Under the pieces are notes generated by a model. It made no database searches. It was not told where the DNA came from and worked only from the letters and a program-made list of their open reading frames with translations. A stretch of DNA of 64,000 bases from Craspedostauros australis (taxonomy: Eukaryota; Bacillariophyta; Bacillariophyceae; Mastogloiales; Achnanthaceae). A program made the position numbers and the translations under genes. The stretch lies in the NCBI GenBank assembly GCA_026770025.1, contig JAMXDE010000065.1, positions 209,519 to 273,518 of the forward strand, in the 5' to 3' direction. Positions 11,531-20,800 of this stretch are shown piece after piece; the stretch's first letter is position 1, and the number at the start of each line of letters is the position of its first letter.

Positions 11531-11996
11531 ATGAAGGTGATGTACCAAGTAGGGGTGGTGCAAAACACCGATGCACCAGCTCCACAGAGACGGTGGACGC
11601 GCTCGGAGACAACTCCACAACGACCGCGAACGTGAGCAGCTGCTCAACAAGGAAAGTACAGCCATGGGAATGGGTCAAGATGTAACATATAGCAAAGTAA
11701 TAACACACAAACGTCCATCAAATATGGGGTGGTGTATTGTTCCTGTGAAGAGGCGCGGCCACAAATCATTGTGATACAAGAGGAAGAACGCTGCGGAACG
11801 ATCATGTCCTGTGAAGAGCGTGGAGGACGTGGACAAGCATGCAATGAATGTATGTATACGAAGAACTGTGATGAGATGCAAGTGGCTCAATGCATCCAGG
11901 AGAAGCATTGAGCCATAGTAAACAGGAGGGCATGCCAGGACATTGTGAGAAATCGGAAAAAACGATATGAGGGGGGGAAAAAGTGAGCGCGAACAA

Positions 11997-12150
11997 ATAG
12001 TTTTAGTCGAGGTGGTCGAAGAAAATGCCATCGCGATAAAACGTCACGTTGCTTGATTTTGGTCTGAGGAGACCATTTTTGGCACCCCTCGAATCCGCTT
12101 GGTCTCCTGAGACAATTTTGGACTTTTATCGTGGACGAATTTCTTTATGG
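11997..12150. repeat. Right terminal/subterminal inverted repeat of the transposon
   Basis: Mirrors the left end. It starts inside with AGTTTTAGTCGAGGTGGTCG, contains GGTCTGAGGAGACC and GGTCTCCTGAGAC boxes, and ends CTTTATGG followed by the ATAT duplication. Confidence 0.65.
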
Positions 12151-12154
12151 ATAT

Positions 12155-12260
12155 CCCGAGACGTGGTTCGGACCATGTCGTGGGAAGGCGAGTCTTGAGT
12201 GCTGGGAAATTCCTCCCTGACCTAAATGCTATTCTAGTTTAGCTCTAATAACCGACAATA
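12155..12260. repeat. Continuation of the 560-bp repeat after the transposon
   Basis: From CGAGACGTGGTTCGGACC to about TTTAGCTC this matches 8030-8125 (GAAACATGGTTCAGGCC ... TTTAGCTC), including GGCCTAACTGCTA-type sequence, so it is the start of a further repeat unit displaced by the transposon. From about 12260 to 12554 I see no gene; it is 3' flank of the gene ending at 12555. Confidence 0.7.
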
Positions 12261-12554
12261 ATAATTGCACAGCTTCATTCGGATGCACTTGGTGCGTGGC
12301 ACAGATTGCATCCGTAGGTTGGAGTGGATGGGTAGGCAAGAGCCAGGGTCTACTAGAACAGTATCATACTCGAAGAGTATCCATACGAGTATTGTATTGC
12401 ATCATGTTGGATTGCATTATATTGCATTGCGCCGAGTCCGTGGTTACATAATATGGGGAAGGATGAGTCGACAATCCGTGCTCATTCATTTTCTAATGCT
12501 ACCTAGTGCCGCGCAGATCGATACTTCCTTAGAGCCACTCTTCTCTGTGCTTCC

Positions 12555-15500
12555 TCATACTTCCTCATCTCCTGATCCATCAGATATCGACACTGATACC
12601 TTCGTGTCTGATGTTTGCATGTCGCTGACCATCTTCCATGGAGCGTGCTCCACCAAGGCAGTGCCCTTCGCTGCTGAGCCCTTCGTTGCTGAGCCCTTCC
12701 TCATCATCGCAAACGACATCTGGTGCATCAGACCATCGATGTAGGATGTTCCCACCGACAACGTGGAAAACACACCGACATGACCGTTGATGATGGAGTC
12801 ATCGATCACTGTCCTGTCAGCAAATGTGAGCAGCGGAGCGTCATAGATGCGGAATCCAAAGAACAGCATCTTTCCCTGGATGGTCGCTCCTCGGAATCGC
12901 AACACAGCGTTCATCATCGGTGTGCCCCAAACAACTGCCTCGAAGGACCACGACTGAAAGAAATTGCTGTAGGACAAGTAGACCATATACAATGAAATAC
13001 ACCATGGTCCTCCGCGTGCAACACTTCCCAAGAGAGTGATGGTGTTGATCACTCGATAGAGAACGAGCCAGACGAGGGTCTGGATGATGGCGGATGCCGC
13101 AATGGCAATCGGAACCAGCGCCGTTGTCGTGTCTGGCTTGAGCATGATAGCCAACAGCTCATATGATGGGATGAGGCTGGCCGCCACTGCCGCAAGGATG
13201 ATGATATGCAGCAGGGTGTTGTTGATCATGAGCATGAAGAACTGGGATGTGGAGAGAGGCACGTTGCTTGGATGATGCTCGGTGTTGATCATATCGCTGG
13301 TGACGTGAGTGCAGGGAGTCACCATGGCTCTGCGGATGGTCACACCAGGGCCGCAAGCCAGTACCGTGCCGATGGTGCTGTCTTCGATGGTGATCGCCTT
13401 GTATTGGCCATCTTCTTCGACATCGAGGTCACAATAGGAGATGAAGGATCGCTTGACCGTGACGAGGTCCAGCTTGGATGGGGGGAACAGCATTGTCACT
13501 GCCCTCGATCTCATATCGATGTCCATGCCGTGTGCCATGAGGACGAGGTTCCAAAGTTGGGAGTATAATGTCAAGTCGAGGATCAGTGTTGTTCCGACGA
13601 AGAAGTGGAAGTCGCAAGCCCAGTCAGCGAACTTGGAGAATGTTCCTGTCCGCGCTGGACCGGATCGCTTCTTGCCGATTAGCACCCACTTGAGGATGAT
13701 GCTGGTGATCACGAAGCAGGCGGACGTGAGGCCAAAGAGGGCGATCCAGTAGACGATGGGGGAGTACCTCCAATCTGGAAGCCCATCTCCGACCAACTGA
13801 TCAGCAGCCACGAAGCATGCGAATGCGAAGTACAGCTCGATGGCGAGCCAAACAAGCTTCATCATTCCCAGCACGATCAATGGGTTGGTGGATGTGTCGG
13901 ATGCCGTGTCTCCACTCGCTGTTCCAGTTGCGGATGCATCGTCATCGCCCTTGAGAGTCGACGAAGGAGCATCGACAAATGCTGGGTTGCCTCTGATCGA
14001 GGTGTTTGGTGGTGCTTGAGCACCTTCCACCAGCACGGATATGCGCTGGACGTGGCAGCCAGAGCCGACGCTGGCTCCAGGAAGCAAGGCGCCGTCGACC
14101 GTAGCGTTGGGTCCAACCTGAATCTTGCGAAATCTCACGCTGGGGCCTTCCTGCTCATCCTTCCACGGGCCGAACATGCGGCATCGGATGTTTGTGTTGA
14201 CCGTGGCGCCAGCATCAACCTTGACCAGGTCAAACTCCCGGACGGTCGCGTTCACGCTGGCCGAGGGATGGATGTCGGCACCCATCAGGTAGTAGAACAA
14301 CGTCATCAAAAGTGTGTTGCCGATGATGCGGCCGACGAATCGTTCCCACATCTCGACCAACCGATCGACGAACCACCACCTGATGAAATAGATGCTGGTC
14401 TGATTGGCATACCCTTCTGTGTATCTGCCAATGACAATCCACTTCGAGAGGATGATCACGAAGGTGAGCGCAATGGCCCAGACTGGGACGATCAAGGGTA
14501 GCAGCACCCATTCATGACCGGAGAGGACGTCGGAGCCGGCGATGGCTTTTCCAACTTCGTACGCTGGGACGATGGGGAGCGAGAAGATGAGGACCACGAC
14601 GAGCGCACCGATGGCCTGGATGATGGCGACGGTCGATTGGGACAGAAACTTCTCATTCGGGATGGAGAGGATCCTCTTGAGGGTTGGGAGGTTGGTTGGT
14701 AGGGGCTCTCCCTTTGATGCCTCGAGATAAGTCTTGAGATCCATCACTCTCGGAAAGAGTTGGATGATGTTTGCGGGAAGGGTCGTGTTGTATCGTTCAG
14801 AAAGGGACTGGCGGAGCTCCAGCTCCATCATGGAAGACAATCCAACATCCTTCCACTCATCATCAGGGCTGACTTCGGTTCCTGTACAGCTCTTCACAAG
14901 GTCATAGAAGTCCATCTCTTCGATGTTGACGTTCTCGATGATGGACATTCTCATCGAGAGTCGCTTGGATTGACCCGCAAGATTGCTGCCGTGCGAACTG
15001 AAGAAGTTCGATTTTCCGATGACATCCAGCACCGTCTTCTGCGTTCCTTCATGGAGACGCTGGCGATTTTGGCGTCTCTGGATCTTTCCGCTCGTCGTTT
15101 TGGAGATGGATCGCTCTTCCACGGCTGCGACTGTTGCCGGTGTCAATCCGATCTGTGAGATGACGTTCCTTCTGACTTGTTGGCAGACCGTCTCGGCATC
15201 CTTCACATGGCGAGCTCGGATCTCGAAGACAATCTCCAGCTGTCCATCGTCGCCCGAATCGTTGGACGAGAAGGCGGCCACGCAACCTGGACGGACAGCG
15301 GATGATGCCTCCTCGACGGCGTGCTCGATGTCTTGGGGATAGTAGTTGACACCGTTGACGATGATGATATCCTTCTTGCGGCCGCAGATGTAGAGGTAGT
15401 CGTCTTGATAGAATCCGTAGTCACCTGTGCGCAAGTACATCTTACCATCGGCACTGGCATCGGCATCGGACGATGAATCACCCTCCACTCGCAGCGTGGC

Positions 15501-17018
15501 TTGGAAGGTCTCCTTGCTGAGCTGTGGCTGATTGTAGTATCCAGCGGCAACGGACGCTCCCGCCACCCAGATCTCCCCAGTGACGTTGTCTGGGCATTGC
15601 ACGCGAGTGTCCGGGTTCACGATGATGATATCGATGGAGCTGTGCAGATTGCTGCGCTGGGCGATAGCAACAAACGGCTGGAGATCTTCACCTTCGCGGA
15701 TGGTTGAGAGATGGAAGCCAGGGTTGTAGCTGACTCCGACGACGTTCTCCGCCAGTCCGTACCCTGCGAGGAACCAGTCCTTGCGCAAGTTGTACTGGCC
15801 GAATGCATCGGCGAAGTTCTTCTCGGTGTCAAGCCGGATTGGTTCAGCGGCGTTCTGGAGATGAAGCACACTTGAGAGGTCCAGGTTGGGGATGGGATTA
15901 GTCTGCCCTTTGGGGTTCTCCAGGGCCTCATTGTACTTGCGGGTGACCAGCCGATAACCGAAGTCAGGGGCGGCGCTGAAATTGCACTTGTGCTGGGACA
16001 TGAGGTCGACCCAGAGCAACGGGTTGCGGATGAATGTGACAGGGGATATCATGTGGACTCGGGAATTCGATGCCAGCGGCACAATCACCATTTGAACGAG
16101 GCCCATGTCGTGGTACTGGGGCAACCATGAAAAGGTGGTAAATCGCTCCGAGAGCTGTGTCTCGTTTGCACCTTTTTCAAGGCATGTGAGGGAAAAGCTG
16201 TGAAACAGTTCAACGTTGGCTCTCAGGGCGTCGTGGGTCACCATCACGCCCTTGGGGTTGCCCGTGCTTCCAGATGTGTACTGGAGGAAGGCGAGGTCCG
16301 AACCTTTGATGTTGGGTTCATCGAATGAAGGTGGCGACGACGATGAGCGGCCGGACATGAGGCTGGAAAGGAAGCCAGTCTTGGCTTGCTTGTTCTTGCC
16401 GTTGGTCTTGTCGGCGATGAACGGATCATGGCGGATGATGCGATCGGTGACTTGGTACTTGACCCCGCTCGGCCACAAGGAGCGGCTCTTGGACGCCGGA
16501 TTGGCGCGATCGGCAGCGCGGAGCATGTTGATGGATGTTTGGGTGAGGATGAGTGCTGGCGCACAATCCCCGATGACCTTGTTCATTTTGGTGAGAGACT
16601 TGACGAGCGGTGGTCCGGGAGGGTAGACCAGGACGGCCGTCACTCCTGCGCGGAGACATCCCATGAACATGGCGAAGAAGTGGAGTCCGAAGTCGTAGCA
16701 GAGGACGACACGGTCATCTTTCTTGGCACCCCACTTGTTGCGGATGAGGTGAGCGCAGTGTCCTGCTTCATCCCAGAGCTGTTGGAAGGTGTAGTTGTTG
16801 GTTGCCTTGCCTTTTTCATTGTACCAGGTGGAGAAGACGGTGTCGGACTTGAGTTCGACGATGTACTTGATGTGTTCGATGAAGGACTTGGTTTGGATGG
16901 ACTTGTGGATGATCTCGTGCTCAGTGGCGTTGGTGTTGGCGTTGGCGTTGGCGGTACCGGCTTCGATGTCATCGTCGACGGCGCGGTTTGCATCGGAGGG
17001 AGCGGATGGGTTGCCCAT
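12555..17018 (-). CDS. Fatty acyl-AMP ligase / acyl carrier / Pls-like membrane protein
   Basis: A 1,487-aa single-exon frame from ATG 17018 to TGA 12555. Residues about 40-660 are an adenylation domain: YTSGSTGNPKGVM at about 247-259 is the ATP-binding loop, LPQYHDMGL at 299-307 is typical of fatty acyl-AMP ligases rather than acyl-CoA ligases, and YLRTGDYGF and GRKKDIIIVNGVNYYP follow. A carrier domain comes at about 700-770, with DVGLSSMMELELR and a probable phosphopantetheine Ser at 729. The last half alternates hydrophobic helices (about 800-915, 1075-1150, 1280-1360) with hexapeptide-repeat blocks typical of left-handed beta-helix acyltransferases. That carrier/membrane/beta-helix order is the one known from Pls-type terminal modules of poly-lysine synthetases. 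Likely role: activate a fatty acid as adenylate, load it on the carrier and pass it on at a membrane; acceptor unknown. Confidence 0.85.
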   Translation of the reverse strand: MGNPSAPSDANRAVDDDIEAGTANANANTNATEHEIIHKSIQTKSFIEHIKYIVELKSDTVFSTWYNEKGKATNNYTFQQLWDEAGHCAHLIRNKWGAKKDDRVVLCYDFGLHFFAMFMGCLRAGVTAVLVYPPGPPLVKSLTKMNKVIGDCAPALILTQTSINMLRAADRANPASKSRSLWPSGVKYQVTDRIIRHDPFIADKTNGKNKQAKTGFLSSLMSGRSSSSPPSFDEPNIKGSDLAFLQYTSGSTGNPKGVMVTHDALRANVELFHSFSLTCLEKGANETQLSERFTTFSWLPQYHDMGLVQMVIVPLASNSRVHMISPVTFIRNPLLWVDLMSQHKCNFSAAPDFGYRLVTRKYNEALENPKGQTNPIPNLDLSSVLHLQNAAEPIRLDTEKNFADAFGQYNLRKDWFLAGYGLAENVVGVSYNPGFHLSTIREGEDLQPFVAIAQRSNLHSSIDIIIVNPDTRVQCPDNVTGEIWVAGASVAAGYYNQPQLSKETFQATLRVEGDSSSDADASADGKMYLRTGDYGFYQDDYLYICGRKKDIIIVNGVNYYPQDIEHAVEEASSAVRPGCVAAFSSNDSGDDGQLEIVFEIRARHVKDAETVCQQVRRNVISQIGLTPATVAAVEERSISKTTSGKIQRRQNRQRLHEGTQKTVLDVIGKSNFFSSHGSNLAGQSKRLSMRMSIIENVNIEEMDFYDLVKSCTGTEVSPDDEWKDVGLSSMMELELRQSLSERYNTTLPANIIQLFPRVMDLKTYLEASKGEPLPTNLPTLKRILSIPNEKFLSQSTVAIIQAIGALVVVLIFSLPIVPAYEVGKAIAGSDVLSGHEWVLLPLIVPVWAIALTFVIILSKWIVIGRYTEGYANQTSIYFIRWWFVDRLVEMWERFVGRIIGNTLLMTLFYYLMGADIHPSASVNATVREFDLVKVDAGATVNTNIRCRMFGPWKDEQEGPSVRFRKIQVGPNATVDGALLPGASVGSGCHVQRISVLVEGAQAPPNTSIRGNPAFVDAPSSTLKGDDDASATGTASGDTASDTSTNPLIVLGMMKLVWLAIELYFAFACFVAADQLVGDGLPDWRYSPIVYWIALFGLTSACFVITSIILKWVLIGKKRSGPARTGTFSKFADWACDFHFFVGTTLILDLTLYSQLWNLVLMAHGMDIDMRSRAVTMLFPPSKLDLVTVKRSFISYCDLDVEEDGQYKAITIEDSTIGTVLACGPGVTIRRAMVTPCTHVTSDMINTEHHPSNVPLSTSQFFMLMINNTLLHIIILAAVAASLIPSYELLAIMLKPDTTTALVPIAIAASAIIQTLVWLVLYRVINTITLLGSVARGGPWCISLYMVYLSYSNFFQSWSFEAVVWGTPMMNAVLRFRGATIQGKMLFFGFRIYDAPLLTFADRTVIDDSIINGHVGVFSTLSVGTSYIDGLMHQMSFAMMRKGSATKGSAAKGTALVEHAPWKMVSDMQTSDTKVSVSISDGSGDEEV

Positions 17019-17638
17019 GTTGGAATGCGTCGTTGAAACGAGGGGTTGGTTGCAGATGTGGTTGTGTTCTGTTGTGTTGCGATTGGTGCAGCGTGGTTAC
17101 TTTGATCTTGTCGATTTGTGAGTTGTTGGTTCTCGAGCTTCAGAATTGTGAGCAGTTGGACAATCATCGGCGTTGTGTTGTCTGGTGCCTTCTTCGGGCA
17201 CATACGTGCTCGTACGAGTGCTGCCGCTGCATTTGTTATCCAGCGAGATGAATTCCTTCATCAGATTGTTCCGTGGAAGGATCGTGGAAGGAAGGTGTTG
17301 TTGGGTGATGTGTGCGCTGGTTGGAGTCGTAGGTGTGAACAAGACAATCGCAAGATACGGCGCTCTGTCGCTTCCGGTGGCCGCACTTTGGATCATGGGT
17401 GCAGATTCGTGGCCCGATAGGAGAAGACTGCATACCAGCACTCCGCGCAACACGAAAACGAATACAGTTCTGCAGAGCGCAGTAGAGCATAGTACCAGGA
17501 TGTCGTGATACAACCAAGAAACATATATCCGATCGCCGGACGAAGCAGCGTTCATGTGGTGTGCAGGACCCAAAAACAGTCGAGCAATTATTGGAGTGGG
17601 AAGAACGGGCAAGTTCGCGCAGACGTGACAGCCACACA
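17019..17638. promoter_or_regulatory. 5' flank of the acyl-AMP ligase gene, cut by the copia insertion
   Basis: These 620 bp hold no convincing gene. They presumably contain the promoter and leader of the minus-strand gene starting at 17018. The copia element begins immediately beyond, so any regulatory sequence further upstream now lies about 7.6 kb away on the far side of the element. No specific promoter element is identified. Confidence 0.4.
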
Positions 17639-17643
17639 CTCTG

Positions 17644-17825
17644 TATTGAAACGGAGACGGTGGTAGGTATAAAGTCGTATCTTAGTGTGTTGATTTGCGG
17701 ATTGTGTCCGGTTTGTTTCTTTTTCCTTTTCTTTGCGTTGCACCTTCTGTGCCTTTTCTGTGGCTGTTGTCGTTTGCTGCTGCTCGTGACTCAGCCGAGT
17801 CCTCGTGACTGGTTTCGCTCCAATA
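17644..17825 (-). repeat. Copia 3' LTR
   Basis: 182 bp, matching 25075-25256 base for base by eye. It contains GGTATAAAGTC (plus strand, about 17667) and a pyrimidine-rich tract. The polyprotein stop codon lies inside it (17791), so the last ten or so residues are LTR-encoded. Confidence 0.95.
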
Positions 17826-20800
17826 CGCCCCTTTTGGACGTGTCAGGGATGAAGACCTGCGAGGTCCTAACCACCTTCACGAGTGTCTTGGTCTGCTTGC
17901 GGTTGCCATGTCCAGCCTGATCTGGTTTCGTCGTGTCGCGCTTTGCTTTGGAAAGTTGCTTTGGTAGACGGAATAGTGACATGCGGATGAGGCGGTAGAA
18001 CGTGTGCTTTGCCACGGGTTTCGTCAGCAAGTCGGCTTCGTTGTCCTCTGACGCGATGTGCACGAACTGCACAGCCTTGGCAGCGATTGCCTCACGGATG
18101 CGGTGGTATGCAATGCCACAATGCTTCTTCTTGAGCACGCTGGTGGGTATGGTCGTGTTGATGACCACGGATTTGTTGTCACCCAAGAGTAGCGCGGGTC
18201 CATCGATGGGAACGCCCATGACACGGAGCGCTGTTCTCAGCTCGACGATCATATCCACTGCGATGCGCGCGGCCACCAGCTCGGAACCATACGTAGACGA
18301 CTCCACCGTCTTCTGCCGCTTGCAGAACGTACGCACCACCATGCCGTTGATCTTTGCCACAATGCCTGTGACGGATCTGCGTGTCACAACGTCGTGTGCA
18401 TGATCAGCATCCACGTACACGGTGATTCTGGCTGGTTTCCCTTTTGGCCTTGGTTGATTGTGTGGCATCTCCTCAGTTGCTTGTGGATAGAACTCGATCC
18501 ACTTGTTGTGTTCATCTGGATCTGCTTCTGGGTGTTGTGGTAGGGTTGGATCACACAGCAGCATCCCGTTCCGGTGGGTCTTGAGGTAGCCAAAGACTCG
18601 GGTCATGGCTTTCAGGTGGCCAATACGCGGAGTCATCGAGAAACGCGACAGTGCCATCGTCGCGAACTGCACGTCATAGCGACCCAGAGTGATGATCCAA
18701 TTCGCACTGCCAATGAGCGTCCTGAATTTGCTTGCTTCTGCTGGATCCAGGAGATCTGTGTCGTCGGTCTCTGGATGGTATGCTTCCGCCATCGGGGTTG
18801 CCACCTTTGGTAGAGATTTCCCCAGTAGTGTCTCAATCTTCTCACATGCGCTTCCGATATACGTCTTTGCCGACAGCGCTGTGAACACACCTTCCTTCTG
18901 CCAGACGTCATCCAGTTGTGCAATGTTGCCTCCGAGATAGTACATGGGTACTCCGACTCCTTTCATGACGTATTTCTCCTGCAACACCTTCATGATGTCC
19001 ATGGGTGATCTGCTGAATACAAGGACATCGTCGACATATGAAGCAATCATTTCATAGTGGTCTTCATGTTCTCTGATCCACAGGTCATTGTCGTACTGTG
19101 TTGGTTGGAAGCCGAGTTCGCGGAATGTGGATGCCAGGTGCTCATGGAATCTTGCACTGGAAGTTCGCAGCCCGTACAAGCCTTTGTGGATGATCATTGG
19201 CTTGCCTTCCAGTGCCCCAAATTCAGACCCTGCCATGACGTAGCATCGTTCACGAGTCTTGGCGTACAAAAATGCATTCCCAACGTCGCCTGCGCACACC
19301 TGGAGTCCGTTCATGGCAGAGACAACGAAGGCGATGCGGATGGTCTCAAATGCGACCACGCCCGAGTAGACATCTTCCACGGATGGATCAGACTTGTTCC
19401 CATTCGCCACGAGTCGTGCTTTGCGTCGTAGATCAAACTTCACGTCAAAGATGATGTGATACGGGATGCATTGGTAGGTGGATAGGTCATCTGCAGCCGT
19501 TGGAAGCCGAAAGGTACCATAGCTGCTGATCTGCTGGAGCTCCTTTTGGAGTGCCTGTAGCCACAGCGTGTCTCCATTGAGTCTGTCGAGGTACATAGCG
19601 TGTCGAACGCTGTTGGGTACCTGGACACCAAACTTGTATCGAACACCTTTCTTGGTTGCTTGCTTCTTCTTGACCATGTTCACCATCGTGCGTCGGATCT
19701 CATCGTTGTCCTCGATGACATGTGTGACCCACTTGAATGCTGGGTGGTCGTGCAATGATTGGTCCTCCACATACTTGCTGATGATGTAGGGGTCCTGGAG
19801 CCGCATGTCGTCCACTCTGTGCCACGAGTTGGATCCGTCCATCCATCCCACATTGACCTTCCAGTGTTCGTTGGTGGATCCTTTGAAGCGAAGTTTGTGT
19901 CGGATGATACACGCCGCTCTGTTTTGCATGTCCTGTCCCTCAGCCATCTCCTCGATCAGGTCTTCGCAGAAGTCCGCATGGATGACGTAGTTGAGTTGCT
20001 TGATCTCGGCCCGTGTCAGCCCTGCCACGATTGTTCTTGGTTCCATGTCATCGAAGTGTTCCCTTGTTGGTGGTGACACATCCATGGGGTAGAAGTGTTC
20101 ATGATTGAGAATACCAACCTGTGCTTGACTGTGGTGCCCGAGCACGGTATGTGGTGATGTAGCAATGGGTTGGTCTGCCCCAATGGCCGCCATCAGTGTG
20201 CGGACGATGGACTTTCGTCCGTCTTCTGGCTTCCACGAGCGACCACCGCCCCTATCGCGGATGCGTTGGGAACGTCGCCCCTGCGTCTTCGCCTCTTCGG
20301 TATCGTTCTTCGCTGTACCACTGTTTCCATCGCGCGCAAGAGTCCCCCCTTTCGCCGGTGTCTTGGCAACGCCATGACGCCTCGGTGAACGATGAGCAGG
20401 TACGCCGTCTTTGGCAGCTAGCGGACGCTTGTGAGGTTGCGTGGTTGTGGGTGTGGTTGCACGCCCCTGGACGTGGCGTCGTGCCTTGCGCGGTGGTCGC
20501 CGATGCTTCCTCAGCCGCTGATTCATGGGCAGTGGGGATGAATCCAATGCCAGCAGGGCATCCGGTGCATCGCGTTCTGCGTTCGGGTCAAGCTCCTTGC
20601 CAAACGGCAGCCGCTTGTTTTCCATGTTGGTGCGGAACGGTCGCACAACGCTGCGGACAAGTATGCGCTGCTTATCATCAGTGAGTACGAAGTACGTGAG
20701 TGCGTCTCCACACGAGTCAGCAACGCCAAGCCAGTAACCATTCTGTTCCTTGGGGTCTGGAAACGAGCTCTGCGGGTCAAGGTAGTATACCTTTTCATAG

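Larger units (their letters stand above)
8586..12150. mobile_element. DNA transposon, 3,565 bp, with ATAT target duplication
   Basis: The left end reads CCATAAAGAGAGATTC and the right end, on the other strand, CCATAAAGAAATTC. The element is flanked by ATAT at 8582-8585 and ATAT at 12151-12154. The host repeat proves the insertion: joining the flanks gives GGCTATATCCCGAGACGTGG, which matches the uninterrupted repeat copy at about 8018-8036 (GGTTATGTCTGAAACATGG). Inside the ends are subterminal copies of GGTCTGAGGAGAC in both orientations (about 8606, 8635, 8676, 12060, 12100). It carries one transposase-like gene broken by two stops (8979-11530). CC...GG ends with a 4-bp AT-rich target recall piggyBac, but the target is not TTAA, so the superfamily is left open. 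Confidence 0.8.

Noticed and set aside
8586-12150. Standard piggyBac element
   Set aside because: The target duplication is ATAT, not TTAA, and the third catalytic residue and Cys-rich C-terminus are not seen.
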